Source: Macrostomum hystrix
Taxonomy: Eukaryota > Platyhelminthes > Macrostomidae
Assembly: GCA_950097015.1 (NCBI GenBank)
Contig: CATNEN010000039.1
Location: forward strand, 8,758,501-8,822,500
Direction: 5' to 3'
Length of the DNA: 64,000 bases
Shown here: positions 55,955 to 64,000 of the stretch, piece by piece
How positions within the stretch are numbered: the stretch's first letter is position 1
How the letters are laid out: each line of letters starts with the position of its first letter
The notes under the pieces: model-generated
Told to the model about the DNA's origin: nothing
What the model saw: the letters and a program-made list of their open reading frames with translations, nothing else
The model's database searches: none
Position numbers and translations under genes: made by a program

Positions 55955-57490
55955 TTAGTCGAAATAGATCACTACCTTGTTGTTAGCTCCGTCAGCTTCT
56001 ATTCTCATTTTCTTGCCTTTCGGTTCCAAAACAGAAATTCCAACCTTCTCTAGCGCGACGACATCCGTTTTCTTGGCGTCGGGAGTCACCAGAGGCGTCT
56101 CTGGACCGTCCACAGCCAGAGCCACAGCAAGAGCCGCTTCATTGGCGTTGGGAGCCACCAGAGGCGTCTCTGGACCGTCCACAGCCAGAGCCACAGCAAG
56201 AGCCGCTTCATTGGCGTTGGGAGCCACTAGAGGCGTCTCTAGACCATCCACAGCCAGAGCCACAGCGAGAGCCGCTTCATTGGCGTCGGAAGTCTTGCTC
56301 GTCGAATTCCCGCCAATGATGGCACTAGTGCAACGTTGCATGCTAACAGACATGCCAATGTAGCGTTCAACGGCACTACTACTATGACCTGTGATCCGAC
56401 AAATGTCCGCGCGTTCAATGCCAGCGTCGTGTAGTCGGGTAGCAGTTGTCTTCCGCAAGCTCTGGTTGGTGTACCGTCCAGAATCTTCCGGCACCGCCTT
56501 AGACATCAGGTTGGACACAAGTCCGGCCAAAGAGTGTCGACCCATCGGCGTTTTCGTGAACCATCCAACAGACTTTCCCGGAGCCCAGAACCGATTGGGC
56601 GACAAAAACAGCGCTTGGTCACAGTCCTCAGGTCGCTTCGCGATGTAAGCCTTATAGATGCACACGGTGCATCGCTCATGGCCATCAGAATGGAATGCAC
56701 GGACGACCTTCGGATCCCGTCGCAACCCTTTCAGTCCGCCCTGGTGTGTCTTCGTCACAGAATTGTCCACGTACTTAAGGCACTCGCTCCCATCGACGCA
56801 ATCCAGTCGAATCTGCTTCTCAAATTGCAAATCTCTGAGCTCAGAACCACCACGCAAAGCAAAGTGCTTGCCAACAAGCCACACAATCGCATTGGACAGA
56901 GCTTGAGGTGTCGACTCTCCAAGAAGTTCGGAGCCCCAGAGGCCGTCCTCGACAGACCACGGAATTGCTTCAGCTCGACGGAGTCCAGCACATTTTCCAT
57001 CCCTCGTTGACAGCTTCATCGAGGCATCCAACGCTCGTCGACTCTCGCAAAATTCAGGATCCTTCCAGAAACTCCAATCCTTCTTTAGGGTGTTTTGAAA
57101 GTAGTACTGGATCATCGAAAACAGGTCTTTTAACGTCGATGCGGTGTATCGTTCGCCTTCGTGGGTTCGCACTTCAAATACAAAAAACTTAAGCAGGTAG
57201 TTCAGATCGGCTTTGCTCATTTCTTCGCAACTCTTAATCACCATCAGACCAGGAGCAGATCCATCAGCCCAAGCAGACTTCTTGGCCTCGTGCCATGCGG
57301 TAGAGACGCTCATAGCCCAATCGGCCTTTTTCCTCGTTGACGCAGGTGCGCTTGCCAACAGCTCTCTTTCAATGTCTTCATTTGTCATCATCTTGAAGCG
57401 TTGGACTCCTTCGTGCTTCTCTTCGTAGAAGTCGAGCAGCTCAGCAGATATAAAAAACTCCGACGGGTCTAAAGACGCTCTGCTTTCCAT
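55955..57490 (-). CDS. Crypton-type tyrosine recombinase, intact, 511 residues (locus A)
   Basis: One uninterrupted frame starting at ATG (57488-57490). The catalytic domain is that of Crypton/DUF3504 tyrosine recombinases, which cut and rejoin DNA through a tyrosine: KHFALRGGSELRDL (Arg I, ~residue 212), NQSLRKTTATRLHDAGI (Arg II, ~345) and ITGHSSSAVERYIGMS (His/Tyr, ~367-377). The HxxR motif reads QSLR, while the three neighbouring loci keep HSLR or HSPR, so the first His is replaced by Gln. The C-terminus holds three 23-residue repeats (NEAALAVALAVDG-ETPLVAP) encoded by 69-bp units at ~56075-56285. It is only distantly similar to its neighbours. It could be an active element gene or a domesticated one. 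CCATAGAC lies on both sides (55571, 57854). Confidence 0.88.
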   Translation of the reverse strand: MESRASLDPSEFFISAELLDFYEEKHEGVQRFKMMTNEDIERELLASAPASTRKKADWAMSVSTAWHEAKKSAWADGSAPGLMVIKSCEEMSKADLNYLLKFFVFEVRTHEGERYTASTLKDLFSMIQYYFQNTLKKDWSFWKDPEFCESRRALDASMKLSTRDGKCAGLRRAEAIPWSVEDGLWGSELLGESTPQALSNAIVWLVGKHFALRGGSELRDLQFEKQIRLDCVDGSECLKYVDNSVTKTHQGGLKGLRRDPKVVRAFHSDGHERCTVCIYKAYIAKRPEDCDQALFLSPNRFWAPGKSVGWFTKTPMGRHSLAGLVSNLMSKAVPEDSGRYTNQSLRKTTATRLHDAGIERADICRITGHSSSAVERYIGMSVSMQRCTSAIIGGNSTSKTSDANEAALAVALAVDGLETPLVAPNANEAALAVALAVDGPETPLVAPNANEAALAVALAVDGPETPLVTPDAKKTDVVALEKVGISVLEPKGKKMRIEADGANNKVVIYFD

Positions 57491-57853
57491 GCCAATTGAT
57501 TCAGTTGAACAGCCGAGTAAACTGTCTTTTTGGACATAAACAGCTAACTATGTAGCCTCGCAGAATATCTTCACGGCCATAGTCAACTTTCGGGAGGGTT
57601 CCAGGCTGTACCATGCCTAAGATTAAATATGATAATGCCCCCCAAAAACGTTTCTTTGGCCATGAAGTCGGCTGAGGACTCGTTTCTTGGCCGAGGCGCA
57701 GCCGATCTTATACATCTCGGCATGCCAACAACAACGGCGCAGACCTTTAATGAGTTCCGCCTTACATTTAGTGTTCGTGCTCTTGGTCAAGTAAGATTCA
57801 TATTAAATTCATATTTTAAGCATGTACATTTGTCATGCATAGTACGCATAGAG

Positions 57854-57861
57854 CCATAGAC
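57854..57861 (+). other. CCATAGAC site right of recombinase locus A
   Basis: GAGCCATAGACTACG, 364 bp upstream of the locus A start codon. Same orientation as the site at 55571, 2,283 bp away. Confidence 0.4.
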
Positions 57862-57864
57862 TAC

Positions 57865-58185
57865 GCGACAGAAATTCAAAAATATTGGAGCCAATTTTTT
57901 CTGTGAAAATCAACCTTAGCATCATGCACAAATATTTGAAAAGTTATGCAAAACTCCAAGGTATTTTTTCATTGAATTGAATTTGGTAGTTCTACGACGT
58001 AGCAACACGACGTGTCAAAATATGTCAAAGTCTACTTAAAATATCAAGGCAATTTCTATGGAAGCTTCTTATAATCTTACAAGAAAAAGAAAATAACACT
58101 CCGAATTGAGGAGGCTGGATTGGAATGAACAGTCACTGGATTTAAAAAAAGTTAAATCCCTTTAAGTCGAATTTTCAAGTCGTTA
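57865..58185. other. Spacer between recombinase loci A and B
   Basis: AT-rich, no coding sequence recognised. Confidence 0.5.
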
Positions 58186-58190
58186 TTTTA

Positions 58191-58198
58191 CCATAGAC
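58191..58198 (+). other. TTTTACCATAGACA site at recombinase locus B
   Basis: Shares the extended form TTTTACCATAGACA with the site at 61828 and differs at one base from the site at 60170. It lies 219 bp beyond the stop codon of locus B. Confidence 0.4.
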
Positions 58199-58416
58199 AA
58201 GAATTAAAAGATGTAATTTATCATTTTACGGGATTTAAATGTCATCCCGATAATTTCAGCTCAAAAAATTTAGGGAAAGGAAAAATTGAAAGCATTAGAA
58301 ACGTTAAAAACAATGGAAATATACACAATGCAGTCCTATACATACACACTGATCCGAACCACAAAATGTTAACAGGTCCAACAGCCGCCCGCGACCACCG
58401 ATCTAGATATTATTTA

Positions 58417-59233
58417 CTACCTTGCATCATTGAATATGAAGTTGCACTTGTAGGGAGCATTAGCAGCCTCAGCCAGTTTTTTAGCGTCCAGAACAGCCGA
58501 GCAATGTTGAATTTGGACATCGGACGTCCTCTCATAACAGCGTACTCCGGTCACGCTCCGGTGCCCTGTCCTTTCCATTATCTGCTGCTCATCCACCCGG
58601 GCCTGGTAGAGGCGAGTGGCGCAGGTGGCGCGCAGAGAATGACTGGACTTTGTTCCAACTATGCCCGCCTCTGCGCAGATGTTGGACAGGAAGGATGCGA
58701 GAGTGTTCTTGCCGACTGGCCGGTTGCAAAACCATACACTGGTTGGATTCTTCATTGGTTGCAGGTAGAACCGTGTGCTTCCGGCAGGCCTTACACTCAG
58801 AAACTGTTCGAACAGGCGAACATGACACCTCTCGGGTTTCGTCTCATTCTCAAAGTGGACTACTTCCTTTGGAACAATCCTTGAGCCACGGAGGCCACCA
58901 GCATTGGTCTTTGATACAGTCTCTTTGTAGACAATGCAACGCTTACAATTTCTCTCCTGAATACTGAATTGCCCAATGTCAAGATTGCTGTGCTCTTCTC
59001 CGCCGCGCAAAGCGAAGTGTAGCCCATTCACGTAAAAGAGTGTACGGAGAAGCTGCGTTGGAGAGCTGTTGCCCAGCACAGTTTCCCAAAGTTTTTCTTC
59101 TTCAGTCTCACTGATCACGCTTGCGCTTCTCTTGAACAAGCCAATGCCATCTCTAGTTTGAGCTTTTGCAGATTCTTCCTGCCACCGCCAGCCGACTGCC
59201 CGCTCCGCTCGGTTTGTTGAATTCGCAGACCGT
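58417..59233 (-). pseudogene. Crypton-type tyrosine recombinase, N-terminally deleted (locus B)
   Basis: Open frame of ~270 codons after an upstream TGA near 59234. The catalytic half is well kept: LHFALRGGEEHSNLDI (Arg I), SSHSLRATCATRLYQARV (HxxR), MERTGHRSVTGVRCYERTS (His/Tyr). The N-terminal DNA-binding part is collapsed: a segment like the ~NxxKRAVG start of locus D is joined almost directly to the region before TRDGIG, so ~100 codons are deleted. Not expected to work alone, although the catalytic residues remain. Confidence 0.82.
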
Positions 59234-59340
59234 CATGCTGCAACTGAATGAAGACAGGGTTTGAATTGTACAGTCTGCCTAAGCTCAGCAATTCACTAAC
59301 TTACTTATTAAAAGTGTAAACTAGCGTTTTCAGTCATGCC

Positions 59341-60010
59341 CCAAAGACGCAACGGCGGGCTTTGCTTTGGTTTGCTTTGCTAAAGTTGGATTCAAATAGA
59401 GCTGGCGGTAAAATTGTAGGACTCGAAGCTCGTTGACGATGGTCCTAATTTATACGCTGACGAGAGGGTTGGTCACTCGGAGTCCTCGTTTCTATTTGCT
59501 GCCCGCCAAGACGCCTACGCACATTTGGTTCTCCAGTCGACCGATCGGAAAAAACCAGTTAAGTGAATTTCTAGCCGACATGTGCAAAACGGCTGGTGTC
59601 CAAGGCAAGAAGACCAACCATAGTCCGCGCGCAACCTGCGCTACTAGACTTTATCAATCTGGTATCGAGGAACAACAGATAATGGAGCGCACTGGACATC
59701 GGAGTGTCACCGGAGTGCGAACGTACAAGCGAACGTCGGATATTCAGATTTGTCATTCATCGGCAGTCTTGGACAACAATAAGCTTTGTGAGGTTGCTAA
59801 GGCGTCTGATGCCAGCAGCTTTGTCTTCAAACATTGCTCAGCAGTTATCAACAACTAAACTAAAACTTCGCGTTATGTTGCCCTGATAGTTTCAAATTTT
59901 GTCGCGTTTGTACTTTTTTTCGAATTCGTTGCGAGTGGGTGAACTTGCGGGTTTGGCGAAAAATACATCCCCGAAAAGCAAAGATAACAGCCCGCCGTTG
60001 TGTCTATGAC
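59341..60010 (+). mobile_element. 670-bp segment with inverted ends around recombinase fragment C
   Basis: AAGACGCAACGGCGGGCTTT (59344-59363) is matched in reverse complement by AGCCCGCCGTTGTGTCTATG (59989-60008), with an extra AGCAAAGATAAC/GCTTTGCTTTGG partial match. The right end includes TCATAGAC on the minus strand. Fragment C lies inside. Confidence 0.6.
59433..59858 (+). pseudogene. Crypton-type tyrosine recombinase, C-terminal fragment (locus C)
   Basis: Plus-strand fragment (~140 codons) covering only the second half of the catalytic domain: RFYLLPAKTPTHIWFSSRPI, NHSPRATCATRLYQSGI (HxxR with Pro instead of Leu) and MERTGHRSVTGVRTYKRTS. The Arg I region is absent and the upstream reading is degenerate. 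Very close to loci B and D, but opposite in orientation. Confidence 0.85.
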
Positions 60011-60169
60011 CTTTTTATGACTCTGAAAGTTTGAAAGTAGGGATTTAACACATTTTAAGCCACTTTAAAGTCACTTTCTTGAAGGTTATTGACATAGATT
60101 TTTATTTTTGCGGGATTCAAGAAACCACTTTCCCGGCTTGTTGCAAGTTTAACTGGCAAACAACTTTTG

Positions 60170-60177
60170 CCATAGAC
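60170..60177 (+). other. ACTTTTGCCATAGACA site left of recombinase locus D
   Basis: Matches the site right of locus D (ACTTTTACCATAGACA, 61822-61837) at 15 of 16 positions as a direct repeat, 1,658 bp apart. Lies 170 bp beyond the locus D stop. Confidence 0.5.
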
Positions 60178-60346
60178 AACAATCAAACAATCAAACAGAC
60201 ATGTAAAAGAGCGCTGAAACAGTTTTAACAAAGTACATAGCAAACACTTCAAGTAAAGACTTCCTTTATAGAGTTAATGCCAGTATAATAAATTTGCCCC
60301 AATTAATTGTTGATGGTTACACTACAGTCCTTGAAGTTGAAATTGA

Positions 60347-61647
60347 TCACCTGGCCTCGGCCCGTACGCTGAACGATGCAGTCTCTAGACTTTTTCCATC
60401 CAAAATTGCACTGCATTTTTCGATTTGGACATCAGACGTTCGTTTGTAGCATCGCAGTGCAGTTAGACTTCGATGTCCTGTTCTCTCCATGATGAGCTGT
60501 TCTGTGTTCATCCACGTTTGCCTGGTACAAACGGGTGGCACATGTTGCACGCAGGCTGTGATTAGGTACTCGTCCAATGATTCCTGCCTCGGTGCACATT
60601 TCGTTCATGAATCCGCATAGCTTGTTTTTGCCAATAGGCCTATTTGCGAACCACTTAACACCAGGCTTGGCCAACGGTTGCAAATAGAAACGGGTCGCTC
60701 CTGCTGGACGCTTGAGTAAACGCTTTGCTTTCCCTTCCCAGCTCGATATTTGATTCCTACTAAACTTCGCTTTTTATGTTGCTTTTCGTTGTTCATTTAA
60801 ATGTGTTGTTAAAAAATATATATTAAAAAAATCAGCACCCATAGATGGCGTGCGCGTTTTAATAATAATAATAATAATAAAACTCTTCAAATAGGCTCAC
60901 ATGGCACCTAGTTGAATTGGTAGACTCAAAGTGGACAACCACCTTTGGTTTAATTCTTGTGTGACTGGCCAACCCACCAGCGTTGGTCTTTGAAACAGTT
61001 TAACGGTATACCAAGCAACGTTTCTCGTCTCTAATCTCAATTGACAGTTGGTCGATTGTCATAGCGCTGTGCTCCTCCCCTCCTCTAAGGGCAAAATGTA
61101 ACCCATTTAGATAGAAAAGTGTCCTGAGTAACTTCTTCGGAGTATCATTGCGCAGCACATTGGTCCATAGCTTCTCTTCGTCGGTGTCAGTGATCACACG
61201 CGCACTCTTACTGGCCAGACCTCTTCCCTCCCTAGCACCAATTTTCATAGCAGCGTCAAGACTCTCCCTGACAAGACGAAACTGCTTAACTCGGAAAAAG
61301 TCGACGTGTCGAACGGAACAGATCGTTTGTTGCAACCCGCAGACAAGTGACACTAGCGTTCCCGGCGGGTATTTAGAGCCATCTAGACGCACAGCTCCAT
61401 GGATGAATTGTGGAACCAACTGGTTGATGGAGACGTCGTCCAACTCATCAACAGACACGGTGCATGGAATCCTAGCAGTGTGAAGCCAACGAATGAAAAC
61501 ACCGACGGCCCACTTGTTACGCTTGATGGTGTTTACAGCCTTTGTACTCTCATTAAGAGCTTTCACTGCATCTAGGGCCTCGCATTCACGAACAGCTCTC
61601 ACTGCTTGAACAGAGTATGGATCACGAAAATCTAAACCTTCAATCAA
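60347..61647 (-). pseudogene. Crypton-type tyrosine recombinase, nearly full length but broken (locus D)
   Basis: The N-terminal part is intact for 215 codons from 61647: an N-terminal helix-rich segment, NKWAVGVFIRWLH, and LHFALRGGEEHSAMTI (Arg I). It then meets TAA where locus B has a Glu codon (YKETVSKTNAGG). The frame goes on (TVSKTNAGG) until a ~160-bp AT-rich insertion (about 60720-60885) with an (AAT)n run. It resumes with LAKPGVKWFANRPIGKN, keeps NHSLRATCATRLYQANVDE and shifts frame before LIMERTGHRSLTALRCYKRT. So one stop, one insertion and one frameshift. It shows what the N-terminus of locus B once looked like. Confidence 0.85.
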
Positions 61648-61827
61648 AATCTCTCACAAGTCGCGCTCGGTGATACAATTTGGGTCATAATCGCCGCAGA
61701 AACCTGCCGCAAAGTGCACTAAAGGATTTATTAAGACTCGCTCTTCCATTTGTTCTTCCTCAATGGACGTAATTTTTATTTCGCTTCTTCGCTCAAGTTT
61801 CTATTTTGTAACATACATCTACTTTTA

Positions 61828-61835
61828 CCATAGAC
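61828..61835 (+). other. ACTTTTACCATAGACA site right of recombinase locus D
   Basis: 181 bp upstream of the locus D start codon, in direct orientation with the site at 60170. Confidence 0.5.
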
Positions 61836-61839
61836 ATCG

Positions 61840-63365
61840 CTAGACGTGGCTCTGGGATTTATATGCATACATCCCGCAAAATTAAATTAGTTTAAATACG
61901 TAATACTCGTATGTTATTCTATGGGTTTTTCGGACTAAGTACTGATTTCACCGCCACTGGATTTCACCGATTTTTTTAATAAATTTTCAACAGCCAAAAC
62001 TGTATAAAATCGATGGCGCAAGTTAATTTAGAGATGCGCCTAAATTTCTAGCACTGCGCGTTTCGTCGGGACGGCAAAAGAGCGATTTTTTGTTTTATTA
62101 TAGGCGGTGAATCGGCGGTGAATCAGATAAATGTAAATTATATTTTGCGCGTTATTGCGCATGAAAAGCGGTGTTATATTTTAAGTTTACATGCCTTTGC
62201 GCGATCCTTTTTGCATCTTAGAGTCGTTTTATATGCCTTTGGCTTTATGAAATAGCCTGTTGAAATATTACTTTTAAAACAAAGCTGGCGCGAATTCGAA
62301 ATCAATACACATGCTGGAAGAAATTAGAAGTTGGCTATTCGTAGGCCTACGGTACCCACTCGTGTTACACTCTGTAAAGCCAATTCTGTGTTACAACACG
62401 AGCCTTCAAAGCGGTTCTCTGCGCGCAGCGGCGTAGCGATACGCGCAGCTTTAGCTTTCAAAGTCAATGCAATGCTTTAATATGGGGCACAAATGTACGT
62501 GCTTAAATATAATATAATCAATGCTGTTAGATATCGTTTCAATGACTGACTCTTTTATAGAGTTACCAGGATCAATACAATCGATTCGATACAGTGTCTT
62601 TACAATTTATTTGTATATTATTGTTTCCTATAGGCCTATTATTGCTAATTATAATTTGCTAGCTATTGAATGTTGGCCTACCTATGCCTAGCTAGATATG
62701 AATGGATGGCTATAGGCCTATAGCCATAGTTATAAACAGACCCCATGGCTCAGACCATAGTAGAAAGTTTAGCTAGCAAATATAGCTAGCTTCTAGCAAA
62801 AATCTAGCTAAAAAGCATGTTCTGCTAGACATTAGCTATTTAGAATGTTTTCCTAGCTAGGCTTGTTAAAGAACAGGCACAGCCCCAAGCCTAAGCTAAT
62901 AGTGTGACAGCTACTATTATGAGTACTATTATTAATATTTATTGCTAAACAGCAACACAAGTAAAATTTATAGTTTATTAGAAGCTGACATATTTAAATT
63001 TTATTATCATATATATTTTTTAACCATGAAATAATAATTCAATAATTTATTAATTCTTATATGGCTTAGATATATTCAAATATATATAGGCTCATAGACA
63101 GCTAGATTATTGCCAAAAAATATTTCTTAGGAATAATAACTAATGACAAATATGTTTGTTTCTATATATTATATAAATATATATACTTTTTTGTTTCTTT
63201 TCCATTCCTTTTCTCCTATTCATTGCTCCTGTTCCTCTGGCTCATTTACTACCCTTGCTACTCTTCATCCTGCTACCTGTTCCTTTATCAACTGCTCTAC
63301 TACCCCCTGTTCCCCTATCAACTCCTCCTCCACCCACTGTTTCTCTACCAACTGCTTCTTTACCC
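61840..63365. other. AT-rich, gene-free
   Basis: No coding exon. Contains many CTAGCTA and TATAGGCCTA short motifs (62640-62860) and then pyrimidine-rich sequence that grades into the next array. Confidence 0.55.
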
Positions 63366-64000
63366 CCCTGCTCCTCTACCCTACTCTTCTACACCTTGCT
63401 CCTCTACTGGCCCTGCCTCTCTACCCCTGCACCTCTACCCTACTCTTCTACACCTTGCTCCTCTACTGGCCCTGCCTCTCTACCCCTGCACCTCTACCCT
63501 ACTCTTCTACACCTTGCTCCTCTACTGGCCCTGCCTCTCTACCCCTGCACCTCTACCCTACTCTTCTACACCTTGCTCCTCTACTGGCCCTGCCTCTCTA
63601 CCCCTGCACCTCTACCCTACTCTTCTACACCTTGCTCCTCTACTGGCCCTGCCTCTCTACCCCTGCACCTCTACCCTACTCTTCTACACCTTGCTCCTCT
63701 ACTGGCCCTGCCTCTCTACCCCTGCACCTCTACCCTACTCTTCTACACCTTGCTCCTCTACTGGCCCTGCCTCTCTACCCCTGCACCTCTACCCTACTCT
63801 TCTACACCTTGCTCCTCTACTGGCCCTGCCTCTCTACCCCTGCACCTCTACCCTACTCTTCTACACCTTGCTCCTCTACTGGCCCTGCCTCTCTACCCCT
63901 GCACCTCTACCCTACTCTTCTACACCTTGCTCCTCTACTGGCCCTGCCTCTCTACCCCTGCACCTCTACCCTACTCTTCTACACCTTGCTCCTCTACTGG
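63366..64000. repeat. 59-bp array running off the window
   Basis: At least ten 59-bp units with no difference that I can see, each containing CTCTACCCTACTCTTCTACA, CCTTGCTCCTCTACTGG and CCCTGCCTCTCTACCCCTGC. Similar but diverged units precede it from ~63220. The right edge is not reached. Confidence 0.97.

Noticed and set aside
1-64000. Bacterial or viral contamination
   Set aside because: Spliced animal genes and shared repeat families (SINE, CCATAGAC) run across the whole window.

Overview
The window is nuclear DNA of an animal. Genes are split by GT-AG introns, AATAAA signals are visible, and the gene set (TAF5, a Ctr1 copper transporter, a rhodopsin-class GPCR, a sarcoplasmic-type EF-hand protein, a NUDT2-like protein) is metazoan. 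Coding exons are GC-rich and the DNA between them is AT-rich. The load of private minisatellites and the mix of Ty3/gypsy, BEL/Pao, Tc1/mariner, tRNA-SINE and Crypton-type elements suggest an invertebrate; a flatworm such as Macrostomum is my best guess, but the sequence alone does not prove it. Long multi-frame open frames over tandem arrays are artefacts and are not annotated as genes.

Layout. 1-2030: the 3' end of TAF5 (+), with minisatellites in its introns. 3.6-4.95 kb: a core promoter, a non-coding first exon and a single-exon EF-hand protein (+). 6.7-7.74 kb: a two-exon NUDT2-like gene (+) whose Nudix box has lost its metal-binding glutamates. 9.3-18.2 kb: the 3' part of a glutamine-rich nuclear-type protein (-); its last intron holds a decayed Tc1/mariner element and a 2.8-kb array of a 16-bp unit. 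18.2-30 kb: mostly gene-free, with a CT-rich array, a SINE, two copies of a short element with inverted ends and about 14-bp target duplications, and a BEL/Pao gag fossil. 30.1-31.95 kb: Ctr1 (+), four exons. 32-39.7 kb: a run of unrelated minisatellites and a SINE. 39.84-44.25 kb: a four-exon peptide-type GPCR (+). 44.64-49.19 kb: a complete, very young Ty3/gypsy element. 49.2-55.5 kb: mostly unassigned DNA with SINE pieces. 55.5-61.9 kb: a cluster of four Crypton-type tyrosine-recombinase loci, one with an intact 511-residue frame. 61.9-63.37 kb is AT-rich, and a 59-bp array runs off the window end.

The genes do not form a functional unit. The main theme is that tandem arrays sit in most introns, often close to splice sites. 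The most striking case is intron 1 of the GPCR: its 55-bp unit is built from the true 3' splice site plus the first 24 coding bases of exon 2, giving 22 upstream copies of the acceptor. The second theme is the motif CCATAGAC, which recurs across the window and brackets the tyrosine-recombinase loci as direct repeats.
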